Assembly (NCBI RefSeq): GCF_900172235.1
Contig: NZ_FWFQ01000006.1
Coordinates: 87,581-151,580 of the forward strand
Origin: Pseudoruegeria aquimaris
Lineage (GTDB): Bacteria; Pseudomonadota; Alphaproteobacteria; Rhodobacterales; Rhodobacteraceae
Length of the DNA stretch: 64,000 nt
Direction of reading: 5' to 3'
In this document: piece by piece, positions 1-9,083 of the stretch
Layout of the letters: every line of letters starts with the position of its first letter
How positions within the stretch are numbered: the first letter of the stretch is position 1
Position numbers and translations under genes: made by a program
The notes under the pieces: generated by a model
The model's input: only the letters and a program-made list of their open reading frames with translations
Database searches by the model: none
Told to the model about the DNA's origin: nothing

Positions 1-1
1 C

Positions 2-853
2 GCCATCGTACGCGACATGTTCGCCCCGCAGGAGGCCGCCAGCAAGCTGGGCTACATCTCCATGATCATGGCGATCGCCCCCATGCTCGGCCCGATCCTG
101 GGCGGCGTGGTGGGCGAAGTCTTCGGCTGGCGCGGCAACTTCTGGATCTTCGCAGGCTTCGGCGCGGCGATGCTCTGGGCCACATGGGCGGATCTGGGCG
201 AGACCAACGCCTACAAGGGCCGCCCGATGCGCGAGCAATTCCGGAGCTACCCCGAACTGCTGCGTTCGCGCCGCTTCTGGGGCTACGCCCTGTGCCTCGG
301 CTTCTCGGTGGGGGCGTTTTACGCCTTCCTCGGCGGCGCGCCGCTGGTGGCGACGGTCGTCTTCGATCTCTCCCCGGCGATGCAGGGGCTGGTGATCGGC
401 TTCACCACGGTGGGCTTCTTCTTCGGCTCCTTCGCCGCCGGGCGGCTGGGCACGCGGGTGCCCCTCACCACGATGATGCTCGCGGGCCGCCTGCTGGCCT
501 TCGGCGGCATGAGCCTTGGCCTTCTGGTGATGCTGGCTGGCTACGTGACCGTGCCGGTGCTGCTGGGCAGCGTCGTCTTCGTGGGGCTGGGCAACGGGCT
601 CACCCTGCCCTCTGCCAGTGCCGGGGTGCTCTCGGTGCGCCCGGAGCTTGCCGGCAGCGCCTCGGGGCTGTCGGGCGCGCTGATGGTGGGCGGCGGCGCG
701 GTGATGACATGGGCCACGGGGCTCGCGGTGGCCGCGCATCCGAGCGCGCCGCTTCTGCTGGCGATGATGCTCGTCTCCGTCGTGATCTCGCTCATCGCCG
801 CGCTCTGGGTGATCGCGGTGGACCGGAAGATGGCAGCGCAGGCCGGTGCCTGA
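2..853 (+). CDS. Bcr/CflA-type multidrug MFS transporter, 5' end outside window
   Basis: This is the C-terminal ~283 residues of a roughly 400-residue inner-membrane proton-coupled drug exporter. The frame is open to the first base of the window (it reads AIVRDMF before the first ATG at 17), so that ATG is internal and the true start lies upstream. Alternating hydrophobic helices cover almost the whole fragment, and the order of loops and helices matches the second two thirds of the Bcr/CflA branch of the major facilitator superfamily. The substrate cannot be inferred. The gene ends 93 bp before pepF, which is on the same strand but has its own ribosome binding site. Confidence 0.85.
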   Translation, partial: AIVRDMFAPQEAASKLGYISMIMAIAPMLGPILGGVVGEVFGWRGNFWIFAGFGAAMLWATWADLGETNAYKGRPMREQFRSYPELLRSRRFWGYALCLGFSVGAFYAFLGGAPLVATVVFDLSPAMQGLVIGFTTVGFFFGSFAAGRLGTRVPLTTMMLAGRLLAFGGMSLGLLVMLAGYVTVPVLLGSVVFVGLGNGLTLPSASAGVLSVRPELAGSASGLSGALMVGGGAVMTWATGLAVAAHPSAPLLLAMMLVSVVISLIAALWVIAVDRKMAAQAGA

Positions 854-946
854 GAGCGCTTTCGGCCGCCAATCCGGCCCATCGCCTTGAACCTTCCCGC
901 CCGCGCGCCCTATGTCTTGCGGTAACGACTGACACATGAGGTTCCC

Positions 947-2773
947 ATGCAGCTTGCTTTCCCCGCCCCCCTGTTCGACGCCAATGCCTCCGCCGGAGGC
1001 GGCGCGCTCGGCGACCTGCCCGAATGGGACCTGAGCGACCTCTACGCCTCCGAGGATGCGCCGGAACTGGCCCGCGACATGGCCTGGCTCGAAAAAGCCT
1101 GCGCCGATTTCGCCGCCACCTACCAGGGCAAGCTCGCGGATCTGGACGCCGAGGGGCTGCTTGACTGCGTGCAGGCCTACGAGAAGATCGACCTGATCGC
1201 CGGGCGCATCATGTCTTTCGCGGGGCTGCGCTACTACCAGGCCACCACGGATTCGGGCCGCGCCAAGTTCATGGCCGACTGCCAGGACCGGATCACCACT
1301 TTCACCACACCGCTCGTCTTCTACACGCTGGAAATCAACCGGATCGAGGATGAGAAGCTTCAGGCGATGTTCACCGAGAATGCCGCCCTCGCCCGCTACA
1401 AGCCGATCTTCGACCGCCTGCGCGCGATGAAGCCGCACCAGCTCTCCGACGAGCTGGAACAGTTCCTGCACGATCAGTCCACCGTGGGCGCCGCCGCCTG
1501 GAACCGCCTGTTCGACGAAACCATCGCCGGGCTGACCTTCGAGATCGACGGCGAAGAGCTGAACCTCGAAGCCACGCTGAACTTTCTCACCGAGCAGGAT
1601 CGCGGCAAGCGCGAGGCCGCGGCGCGCGAACTGGCGCGGGTCTTCGGCGAGAACGTGAAGCTCTTCGCCCGCATCCACAACACGCTGGCGAAGGAGAAGG
1701 AGATCGAGGATCGCTGGCGCAAGATGCCCACGCCGCAGACCGGCCGCCACCTCGCCAACCACGTGGAGCCGGAAGTGGTGGAAGCGCTGCGCGATGCGGT
1801 CGTAGCCGCCTACCCGAAGCTTTCGCACCGCTACTATGCGCTGAAGGCGAAATGGCTGGGGCTGGAGCGCATGGAGGTCTGGGACCGCAACGCGCCGCTG
1901 CCCACCGAGGACACCCGGACCGTGGACTGGGCCACCGCGCGCAAAACGGTGATGGAAGCCTATGCGAGTTTCGATCCGAAAATGGCCGAGATCGCCGAAC
2001 CCTTCTTCGAGAAAGGCTGGATCGACGCCGCCGTGAAGCCCGGAAAGGCGCCGGGCGCCTTCGCGCACCCCACCGTCACCGACGTGCACCCCTACGTGAT
2101 GCTGAACTACCTCGGCAAACCGCGCGACGTGATGACGCTCGCTCATGAGCTGGGCCATGGCGTGCACCAGGTGCTGGCCGCGAAACAGGGCGAGCTGCTG
2201 TCCTCCACGCCGCTGACGCTGGCGGAGACGGCTTCCGTCTTCGGCGAGATGCTCACCTTCCGCAAGCTGCTCGATGCCGCGCAGACGAAGGAAGAGCGCA
2301 AGACGCTGCTTGCGGGCAAGGTCGAGGACATGATCAACACCGTGGTGCGCCAGATCGCCTTCTACGATTTCGAGTGCAAGCTCCATGCCGCGCGCGCCGA
2401 AGGCGAGCTGACGCCCGAGGACATCAACGCGCTCTGGATGAGCGTTCAGGCCGAAAGCCTCGGCCCCGTCTTCGACTTCATGGACGGCTACGAGACCTTC
2501 TGGGCCTATATCCCCCACTTCGTGCACTCGCCCTTCTACGTCTATGCCTACGCCTTCGGCGACGGGCTGGTGAACGCGCTCTACGCCGTCTACGAAGAGG
2601 GCGATCCCGACTTCCAGAAGAAATACTTCGAGATGCTGGAAGCCGGCGGCTCCAAGCACCATTCCGAACTGCTCGCGCCCTTCGGGCTCGATGCCTCCGA
2701 CCCGAAATTCTGGGACAAGGGGCTTTCGATGATCTCTGGCATGATCGACGAGCTGGAAGCGCTGGAAGACTGA
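947..2773 (+). CDS. pepF: M3 family oligoendopeptidase F
   Basis: This is a cytoplasmic zinc metallopeptidase that cleaves short peptides, 608 residues, the usual size for PepF-type M3 enzymes. The zinc motif HELGH is at residues 400-404 (His400, Glu401, His404), followed about 25 residues later by the glutamate-rich stretch LAETASVFGE that supplies the third ligand in the family. The N-terminal half is the helical PepF domain. The ATG at 947 follows the short purine-rich sequence ATGAGG. A terminator-like hairpin lies 40 bp after the stop, so the gene appears to be a single transcription unit. Confidence 0.93.
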   Translation: MQLAFPAPLFDANASAGGGALGDLPEWDLSDLYASEDAPELARDMAWLEKACADFAATYQGKLADLDAEGLLDCVQAYEKIDLIAGRIMSFAGLRYYQATTDSGRAKFMADCQDRITTFTTPLVFYTLEINRIEDEKLQAMFTENAALARYKPIFDRLRAMKPHQLSDELEQFLHDQSTVGAAAWNRLFDETIAGLTFEIDGEELNLEATLNFLTEQDRGKREAAARELARVFGENVKLFARIHNTLAKEKEIEDRWRKMPTPQTGRHLANHVEPEVVEALRDAVVAAYPKLSHRYYALKAKWLGLERMEVWDRNAPLPTEDTRTVDWATARKTVMEAYASFDPKMAEIAEPFFEKGWIDAAVKPGKAPGAFAHPTVTDVHPYVMLNYLGKPRDVMTLAHELGHGVHQVLAAKQGELLSSTPLTLAETASVFGEMLTFRKLLDAAQTKEERKTLLAGKVEDMINTVVRQIAFYDFECKLHAARAEGELTPEDINALWMSVQAESLGPVFDFMDGYETFWAYIPHFVHSPFYVYAYAFGDGLVNALYAVYEEGDPDFQKKYFEMLEAGGSKHHSELLAPFGLDASDPKFWDKGLSMISGMIDELEALED

Positions 2774-2778
2774 CTTTC

Positions 2779-2811
2779 CTGCCTCCGGCGGGGATATTTC
2801 CGGAACAAAGT
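2779..2811 (+). repeat. short intergenic repeat, GGGATATTT...GAACAAAG type
   Basis: Directly after the pepF stop lies a short element built around GGGATATTT, three variable bases and GAACAAAG. The same core occurs inverted at about 31709-31736. It resembles the tail of the longer repeat family found at 16743, 21038, 31640, 44747 and 61319. Function is unknown. Confidence 0.5.
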
Positions 2812-2845
2812 GGGACCCCGCGCACTGAAAGCGGGGCCCCGATTT
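2812..2845 (+). terminator. rho-independent terminator after pepF
   Basis: A GC-rich stem (GGGACCCCGC pairing with GCGGGGCCCC, one mismatch) with a 9-base loop is followed by ATTTCTT. It sits between pepF and the convergent phospholipase D gene. Confidence 0.6.
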
Positions 2846-2903
2846 CTTGACTGCAATCACCCCGATGTGCGGGAAGCCCCCCGCTGGAAGGCGCCGTGAA
2901 GCG

Positions 2904-4457
2904 TCAGAGCATCCAGGCGATGGGCAGCCAGCTCATGAAGGTCACCAGGGCGCGGCTGAAGGCGCTGGTGGCCGGCTCGGTGGTATGGACCACCTCGTTG
3001 CCCTCCTCGGCCGTTTCCCGCCACGTCTTGCGCCCGTCTGGCGTGAGCGAGACGCGGTAGGCGTTGAGGGCGAGGTTTTCGTCGAAGGCCTCGGCCATGC
3101 CGCGGGCCAGCGCGGGGCTGTCGATCAGGAAACCCATCTCGGTGTTGAGGTTGGCGGAGCGGGGATCGAAGTTGAAGGAGCCGACGAAGGTTTCGTCGCG
3201 GTCCAGCACGAAGGTTTTCGCGTGCAGGCTGGTGGTGGAATAGCCCAGCAGGCCGAGCTGTCCGCCGAGGCGGGCCTGTTCGACGTCGGGCTTCAGCTCG
3301 TAGACCTCCACGCCCCCTTCCAGCAGCCTGTCGCGGTAGCGCACGTAGCCGCCGTGCACCGGCAGCACGTCGGTGGCGGCCTGGGAGTTCGTCAGGGTGC
3401 GCACGCGGATGCCTTCGGCGGCGAAGCCGGTGAGCAGATCGGTGAAGCCATCGCCCGGCACGAAATAGGCAGAAACCAGATCGACGCTTTTCGTGGGCCG
3501 GCCCAGGATGGAGAACAGCCGCGTGATCATCAGCTGATCCTCGCGCGCGGGCCCGAGCCCCTTGGCGGGATCGTCGCTGACGAGGCGGGTGGGCACCCAA
3601 TCCAGCAACAGCGAGCCTTCCAGCATGCGGGCGATGATGCGGGTGTTCTCGATCGCGGCGAGATAGGCCTGGGCCGCCGGATCCTCGCGCACCGCATCGG
3701 CGGAGGCTTCTATGGAGGAGGCCTCGGGATCGTCGGCCGGCAGGATGCGCGACACCGGATAGGCCGAGAGGCTGGCCCAGTAGCGGTCGAAATCCTCTTC
3801 CACCTCGCCGGCGGCATTGCCGACCACGAGCACGTCGAGATCGAAGTAGTTCACGTCTTCGGCGGTGGCGAAGTAGATGTCGCCCACGTTGCGGCCGCCG
3901 ACGATGGTGGCGATGCCGTCCACGGTGAAGGACTTGTTGTGCATCCGGCGGTTCAGGCGGCGGAAATCGAACATGTAGGAGAGCACGCGCGGGTTGCGCA
4001 GGATGAAGGGGTTGAACAGCCGCACCTCCGCGTTGGGGTGGCTGTCGAGCTCGGCCAGTTCGGGATCGAGATCGGGGGTGCCGTTGTCATCCACCAGCAG
4101 GCGCACGCGCACGCCGCGATCGGCCGCCGCCTTCAGCTCGTCCAGCAGCAGCAGGCCGGTGATGTCCTTCTGCCAGATGTAATACTGCGCATCGATGCTC
4201 TGCTGCGCGGCGCGGGCCAGCAGCACGCGCGAGGCGAAGGCCACCGCGCCGTTCTGCAGCGGGGTGACGCCGTTCCTGCCGGGGTTGGCGGCCATGTCGT
4301 CGGCCACGTGGCGCGCGATCGGGCTGTCGGGTGGCGCGGGCAGCGCGCGGCTTTCGCTGCGCCCCTCCTGCGAGGGCGGCGCGAAGACGAGCCGGGCCAC
4401 GAAGCCCGCCCCCCAGAGCACGACCACCGTCAGCAGCAACAGTTTCAGGAAACGCAT
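2904..4457 (-). CDS. phospholipase D superfamily protein, cardiolipin synthase C-like
   Basis: This membrane-anchored enzyme has two phospholipase D half-sites and 517 residues. An N-terminal transmembrane helix (MRFLKLLLLTVVVLWGAGF) leads to HxK motif one (MHNK...D, then GGRN) and HxK motif two (LHAKTF...D, then GSFN). The stretch QSIDAQYYIWQKDITG is typical of ClsC/YmdC, which makes cardiolipin from two phospholipids. ClsC is therefore the best analogue, but substrate is inferred. I chose the ATG at 4457 because GGAGGAGAAGG precedes it; a longer TTG start at 4475 would overlap that Shine-Dalgarno sequence. No ymdB-like partner is nearby. Confidence 0.87.
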   Translation of the reverse strand: MRFLKLLLLTVVVLWGAGFVARLVFAPPSQEGRSESRALPAPPDSPIARHVADDMAANPGRNGVTPLQNGAVAFASRVLLARAAQQSIDAQYYIWQKDITGLLLLDELKAAADRGVRVRLLVDDNGTPDLDPELAELDSHPNAEVRLFNPFILRNPRVLSYMFDFRRLNRRMHNKSFTVDGIATIVGGRNVGDIYFATAEDVNYFDLDVLVVGNAAGEVEEDFDRYWASLSAYPVSRILPADDPEASSIEASADAVREDPAAQAYLAAIENTRIIARMLEGSLLLDWVPTRLVSDDPAKGLGPAREDQLMITRLFSILGRPTKSVDLVSAYFVPGDGFTDLLTGFAAEGIRVRTLTNSQAATDVLPVHGGYVRYRDRLLEGGVEVYELKPDVEQARLGGQLGLLGYSTTSLHAKTFVLDRDETFVGSFNFDPRSANLNTEMGFLIDSPALARGMAEAFDENLALNAYRVSLTPDGRKTWRETAEEGNEVVHTTEPATSAFSRALVTFMSWLPIAWML

Positions 4458-4618
4458 CCGCCCTTCTCCTCCCAAATGCGGGCCTGCCCGCCGGCGGGGC
4501 GCCCGTTCTTGCCCGAAACCTTAGGCAAGCGGCTGCCTCCGGGCAACAGCGCCGGAGAAATCCCCTTGTTCGGTGGCGCACGGCCCGCCATTGTGCAGGG
4601 TGGCGCAAGGAGAAGCGG

Positions 4619-5671
4619 ATGCAGAAACCCACCATCGTACTGGATGCCTATTGGCGGCAGGTTTCGGAGTTGTTCTCGGAGGCCGATTTCGCCCGGCTGC
4701 ATACCGCGTTCGACGTGGTCTGGGGCCAGGACGCCCCGATCCCGCAGGAGGTGCTCGACGGCGCCCTGCCGGATGCGGTGGCGCTGATCTCGGCGGATCC
4801 GCGGGTCAGCCGCGACACGCTGGAGGCGGCGCCGGGGCTCAAGGCCGTGGTGGAGGTTTCGGGCGCGTTTCCGGCCTCGATCGACTACGCGGCCTGTGCG
4901 AAACGCGGCGTTGAGGTGCTGAGCTGCTCGCCCGGGTTCCGGGAGTCGGTGGCGGAAATGGCGGTGGCGATGGCGCTGGCCGGGGCGCGCGGGCTGGTGA
5001 CTGAGCACGAGTTGTTCCGCAACGGGCGCGAAAGCTGGCTGGCCGATCACCCCGAGCGGGATTTCTCGCTCTTTGACTGCCCCGTCGGTTTCGTCGGATT
5101 CGGCGCCATCGCGCAGGAAACCCTGCGCCTTCTGCGCCCCTTCCGCCCCGTCGTGCGCGCCTACGACCCCTTCCTTGATGATGACGCCGCCGCCGCGAAG
5201 GGCGTGATCCTCACCAGCCTCGAAGAGGTGCTGAGCCAGAGCCGGTGCATCTTCGTGATGGCCGCGCCCACCGTCGAGAACAAGGGCATGATCGGCGCCC
5301 AGCAGCTTTCGAAAATGCCCAACGGCAGCCTGCTGGTGCTGGCCAGCCGCGCCCATCTCGTGGATTTCGACGCGCTGCTGCGCGACACCACCTTCGGGCG
5401 CATCCGCGCCGCGATCGACGTCTTCCCGCAGGAGCCCGTGGACAGGAAATCGCAGATGCGGTTCAACCCGAACCTGATCCTTTCGCCCCATCGGGCCGCG
5501 GCCGTGAAGGGCGGGCGGCACCTGATCGGCAAGATGATCGTGGACGATCTGCTGGAGATCACCGCCGGGCGCGCGCCGACGCAGCTTCTGCGCGCCGCCG
5601 ACCGGGACGTGGAGCTACTGGCCGGGGTGAGCGATGCCGCCCCAGTGGCCGAGATGGCGGCGAAGCGCTAG
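4619..5671 (+). CDS. D-isomer specific 2-hydroxyacid dehydrogenase family protein
   Basis: This is an NAD(P)-dependent oxidoreductase of 350 residues. The Rossmann motif GFGAIA lies near residues 157-162, in the family's usual position. The catalytic trio is visible: Arg in ASRAHLVD, Glu in DVFPQEP and His in LSPHRAAA. The ATG at 4619 follows AAGGAGAAGCGG. The frame is open for about 290 bases upstream, but with no better start. Substrate is unknown; members act on phosphoglycerate, glyoxylate, lactate and similar compounds. The gene is alone, and 26 bp separate it from the convergent FG-GAP gene. Confidence 0.85.
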   Translation: MQKPTIVLDAYWRQVSELFSEADFARLHTAFDVVWGQDAPIPQEVLDGALPDAVALISADPRVSRDTLEAAPGLKAVVEVSGAFPASIDYAACAKRGVEVLSCSPGFRESVAEMAVAMALAGARGLVTEHELFRNGRESWLADHPERDFSLFDCPVGFVGFGAIAQETLRLLRPFRPVVRAYDPFLDDDAAAAKGVILTSLEEVLSQSRCIFVMAAPTVENKGMIGAQQLSKMPNGSLLVLASRAHLVDFDALLRDTTFGRIRAAIDVFPQEPVDRKSQMRFNPNLILSPHRAAAVKGGRHLIGKMIVDDLLEITAGRAPTQLLRAADRDVELLAGVSDAAPVAEMAAKR

Positions 5672-5697
5672 CGCGGGGCCGAAGCCCGGACGGGCCG

Positions 5698-6476
5698 TCA
5701 GCCCCCGGCGCAGCGCAGGGCGGCCTCGGTGGCCGCCGCGCCCTCGAAAGGCCCGATGTCCGTTTCCAGCAGTTCCCCTTTCGGCGTCAAACGAAGCGAC
5801 AGGAGCCGCTGCCAGTCGGCGCGGGGCACCACCATCTCGGGGGCTCCCGCGCAGCTGCGTATGCCGCCGGTGATGAAATCCTCTCCGATCCGGTGGTTGC
5901 TGATGCCCTGCATCTGCGCCACTTCCGTCAGCCCGCCGGCCTCATAGCGCCAGACGCGCAGGATGCGGGCAAGGTGCGGGCGGTCCACGTAGGCAATTTC
6001 AACCCTGCCGTCACCGTCCAGATCGGCGGCGCCGACGGGCGCCAGCCAGCGGTTGCGGGTGCCGATGTAGGGGGTGGCCGCTATCAGCCCCTCGGGGCCG
6101 TGGACGGCAAGGCGCGCGCCGCGTCGCGCGTCGGATTCCACCACGATCACCTCGGGGGCGCCGTCACCGTCCAGGTCGGCGAGCCGGGGCGCGGTATCCT
6201 CGAACACCCGGCTTTCGGGCAGCACGATGCGGCGGCTGCGCCCGTCGGAGAGCGTCAGCACCAGCGTGCCGTGCTCGATCGCGTCGCCGAGCACGCCGTG
6301 GGCGTAGCGGGTGGTGGGATCGTCGTAGCGGGCGGCGGTGATCGCCGCGCCCGTCTGCGCCAAGGCGCCCCCGGCAGCGAGGCCGCCGGCCAGCAGCGCA
6401 AGGCGCGTGGCCAGAACACTGACCCACGCGTGGATCGGCGCGCGGGCCTGCGAAAACCTCGGCCCGCGCCCGCGCA

Positions 6477-6477
<1 letters not shown>
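5698..6477 (-). CDS. secreted FG-GAP/VCBS repeat protein
   Basis: A 259-residue protein with a hydrophobic N-terminal segment that reads as a signal peptide (RLALLAGGLAAGGALA, then Q). The mature part carries two clear calcium-type beta-propeller loops, ADLDGDGAPEV and ADLDGDGRVEI, so the fold is probably a small FG-GAP propeller in the periplasm or at the cell surface. Its ATG (6477) overlaps the stop codon of the upstream ferredoxin gene as TGATG, implying translational coupling. No enzymatic motif was seen and the function is unknown. The link to a cytoplasmic ferredoxin is unexplained and may be only positional. Confidence 0.75.
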
Positions 6478-6821
<344 letters not shown>

Positions 6822-6968
6822 TCAGATCTGTGCTTGCGGGCTCGCCGCCCCGCCCGCCGGCGCACACGCCGGCCCGGTGGAGCCAGAGCCTGACTTAGCG
6901 GCGCCATGCCTCCCGCGCCAGTCTCCATCGATCATTTTTTCACGCGGGGCTTGCAGCGGCGCATCAAT

Positions 6969-6983
6969 GTTCTATTTTTGTTC
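6969..6983 (+). promoter_or_regulatory. LexA (SOS) box, GTTC-N7-GTTC
   Basis: A perfect direct repeat GTTC-TATTTTT-GTTC, the consensus of the alphaproteobacterial LexA operator, lies two bases before the ATG of the OB-fold gene. The pattern is short, so about one copy is expected by chance in this window (my estimate from base composition). Its position just before a DnaE2-derived ORF is what makes it convincing. Confidence 0.7.
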
Positions 6984-6985
6984 CC

Positions 6986-7399
6986 ATGACGGACGCCCCG
7001 CCCCCCTCTTCCTCTTTCCCGGCCGCCGGCGGGTTTCACGGCCGGCCGGACTGGCCGCGCCCCCCCGCCTGCCTGCCCCATGCCCGGCTCGACGAGCCGC
7101 CCAGCGGCGCGCGCGTCTGCGTGGCGGGGCTGGTGCTGGTGCGCCAGCGGCCGGGCACGGCGAAGGGGGTGATCTTCCTGACGCTGGAGGACGAGACGGG
7201 GGTGAGCAACATCGTCGTCTGGCAGAAGGTCTACGAGCGGTTCCGCCGGGCGGTGATCTCGGGGCGGCTGCTGCGCGTCACCGGCCGCATCCAGCGCGAA
7301 AGCGGCGTGGTCCACGTGGTCGCCGAACATGTGGAGGACATCTCCCCCCTGCTCGACAGGCTCACCGCCCCGGCGGAGCCGCAGGGCGGGGGCGCCTAG
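6986..7399 (+). CDS. orphan OB-fold protein resembling the C-terminal domain of error-prone polymerase DnaE2
   Basis: A 137-residue protein. Residues ~40-115 form an OB-fold nucleic acid-binding domain whose wording ([17 protein letters not shown], then [22 protein letters not shown] and [11 protein letters not shown]) is that of the C-terminal tRNA_anti domain of DnaE2/ImuC. The polymerase core, HhH region and the usual basic C-terminal tail are absent, and no imuA or imuB lies nearby. The ATG at 6986 has no Shine-Dalgarno sequence and follows a LexA box by two bases, so the message may be leaderless. The frame is open upstream through the box, with no better start. It could be a deletion remnant of an imuAB-dnaE2 operon or a domesticated SOS-induced single-strand-binding protein. 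Confidence 0.72.
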   Translation: MTDAPPPSSSFPAAGGFHGRPDWPRPPACLPHARLDEPPSGARVCVAGLVLVRQRPGTAKGVIFLTLEDETGVSNIVVWQKVYERFRRAVISGRLLRVTGRIQRESGVVHVVAEHVEDISPLLDRLTAPAEPQGGGA

Positions 7400-7424
7400 C
7401 CCTTCCGCCCCCGCCGCGCGCACG

Positions 7425-8336
7425 TCAGATCTTCGTGGCGTTGGCCGGTGGCGTCACCGCGCGCCGCTTCAGCATCGCCTCGCGCCAGGTGATGAAGCTC
7501 ACCGCCCCCAGGATGATGGCCCCGCCCAGCACCACCCAGCCGTCCACCGGCTCGGCGAAGACCAGAGCGCCCAGCGCCGTGGCCCAGATCAGCTGCAGGA
7601 AGGTCACCGGCTGGGTGACGGTGAGCGGCGCGGCCTGGAAGGCCAGCGTCATCGTGTAGTGGCCGGCGGTGGCGAAACAGGCCACGAGAAAGAGCCAGAA
7701 CAGCTCGCTGCCCGAGGGCGGCACCCAGACGGCGAAGGCGAAGGGCGCAAGGCCGATGGTGACGGTGACCGAGAGCATCCCGACGACGACGGCCGGGCTC
7801 ACCTGCCCGGAGACGCGCTTGGCGATCAGGTAGGAGCCGGCGAAGGCCAGTGCCGTGCCGATCATCGCCAGGTGTCCCGCGTTCACCTCCCGCAGCCCCG
7901 GGCGCAGGATCACCAGCGCCCCCAGCAGCGCCGCCAGCACCGCGAGGATGCGGCGCAGGGCGAGGGTTTCCCCAAGGAAGAGCGCCGCGCCGAGAGTGAC
8001 GTAGACCGGCGAGAGGTAGTTCATCGCGGTGACTTCGGCGATCGGGATGCGCGTCATCGCGTAGAACCAGAGGATCACGCCCAGCGTGTGCACCGCCCCG
8101 CGCGCGGCGAAGAGCGTGGCCAGGGGGCGGTCCATGCGCGTGCGCAGCATCGGGCCCAGCATCGGCAGCAGGAAAACGAGCCCCAGCACGTAGCGCAGGA
8201 AGGCCGATTGCGCCGCCGGAAGCCCGGAGCCCACGTGTTTGACGATGGCCGTCACGGCGACGAAATTCAGGCCGGTCACGATCATCCAGAAAATGCCGGC
8301 GGCGGGGGTGGCCTTCGGGCTTTGAGTGGGCTGCAT
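7425..8336 (-). CDS. EamA/DMT family transporter
   Basis: An inner-membrane permease of 303 residues with about ten hydrophobic helices arranged as two EamA repeats, the second starting near residue 160 (HLAMIGTALAFAGSYLIAKR). Drug/metabolite transporters of this shape export amino acids, nucleosides or other small metabolites; the substrate is unknown. It is followed downstream by the convergent OB-fold gene and lies 37 bp downstream of argO on the same strand, so it may share the argO transcript and the export theme. Confidence 0.85.
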   Translation of the reverse strand: MQPTQSPKATPAAGIFWMIVTGLNFVAVTAIVKHVGSGLPAAQSAFLRYVLGLVFLLPMLGPMLRTRMDRPLATLFAARGAVHTLGVILWFYAMTRIPIAEVTAMNYLSPVYVTLGAALFLGETLALRRILAVLAALLGALVILRPGLREVNAGHLAMIGTALAFAGSYLIAKRVSGQVSPAVVVGMLSVTVTIGLAPFAFAVWVPPSGSELFWLFLVACFATAGHYTMTLAFQAAPLTVTQPVTFLQLIWATALGALVFAEPVDGWVVLGGAIILGAVSFITWREAMLKRRAVTPPANATKI

Positions 8337-8373
8337 GGCGCGAGCCAATCCGATCCGGGCCGGATTGGCAAGC

Positions 8374-8973
8374 TCAATTGATGATGAGCGAGGCCGCGAT
8401 CGCCCACATGGTCGCCCCGACCACCACGTCCAGCACCCGCCAGGCCGCCGGCCGCGCGAAGAACCCGCGCAGCAGCCGGGCGCCGAAGCCGAGGCCGAAG
8501 AAGAAGGTGAAGGAGGCCGAGGCCGCCCCCAGCCCGAAGGCCAGCCGCGCGCCTTCATACTGGGTGGAGATCGAGCCCAGCAGCACCACCGTATCGAGGT
8601 AGACATGGGGGTTGAGCCAGGTCAGCGCGAGGCAGGTTGTGAGCGCGGCGGCAAGGCTCTGGCGCGGCTGATCGCCCGCCGAAAGCGCCGCCCCGCCCCG
8701 GTAGGCGGCCCGGAAGGCCAGCGCACCGTAGCCCAGCAGGAAGAGCGCCCCGCCCCAGCGGAAGGCCGGGATCAGCCAGGGCGCGGCCCCGGCGATGGCG
8801 CCGAAGCCGCTCACCCCGAGCGCGATCAGCACCGCGTCCGACAGCGCGCAGGTCAGCACCACCGGCAGCACGTGTTCGTTGCGCAGCCCCTGCCGCAGCA
8901 CGAAGGCGTTCTGCGCACCGATGGCCAGGATCAGGCTGAAGCCGAGGGCGAAGCCGGCGAAATAGGCGCTCAT
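8374..8973 (-). CDS. argO: LysE/ArgO family amino acid exporter
   Basis: A 199-residue exporter with about six membrane helices. The N-terminal signature GFSLILAIGAQNAFVLRQGL is diagnostic for LysE/ArgO, which exports arginine or lysine (and toxic analogues) from the cytoplasm. It diverges from an ArgP/LysG-type LysR regulator across 110 bp, the classical arrangement in which the regulator switches the exporter on when basic amino acids accumulate. Confidence 0.92.
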   Translation of the reverse strand: MSAYFAGFALGFSLILAIGAQNAFVLRQGLRNEHVLPVVLTCALSDAVLIALGVSGFGAIAGAAPWLIPAFRWGGALFLLGYGALAFRAAYRGGAALSAGDQPRQSLAAALTTCLALTWLNPHVYLDTVVLLGSISTQYEGARLAFGLGAASASFTFFFGLGFGARLLRGFFARPAAWRVLDVVVGATMWAIAASLIIN

Positions 8974-9083
8974 GGATGGTGTCCTGCGGTTGGAATGGGT
9001 GGCCTCGGGCGTCTGGTGGCTTGACTACGGCAGGCAGGCGCGCAAGACAAATTAATGTTCCTTGTATTGATTAAGGATTTCTA
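8974..9083. promoter_or_regulatory. argO/argP divergent control region
   Basis: The 110-bp gap between argO and argP becomes AT-rich next to argP. It contains an inverted repeat TTAAT-N13-ATTAA at 9052-9074, a plausible LysR-family (T-N11-A-like) operator. Placement and pairing with ArgP support regulation here; the exact site is inferred. Confidence 0.4.

Noticed and set aside
2847..4787. A 646-codon plus-strand ORF across the phospholipase D gene
   Set aside because: Low-complexity translation without any fold; it is the antisense shadow of the real minus-strand gene, as are the other long antisense frames in this GC-rich DNA.
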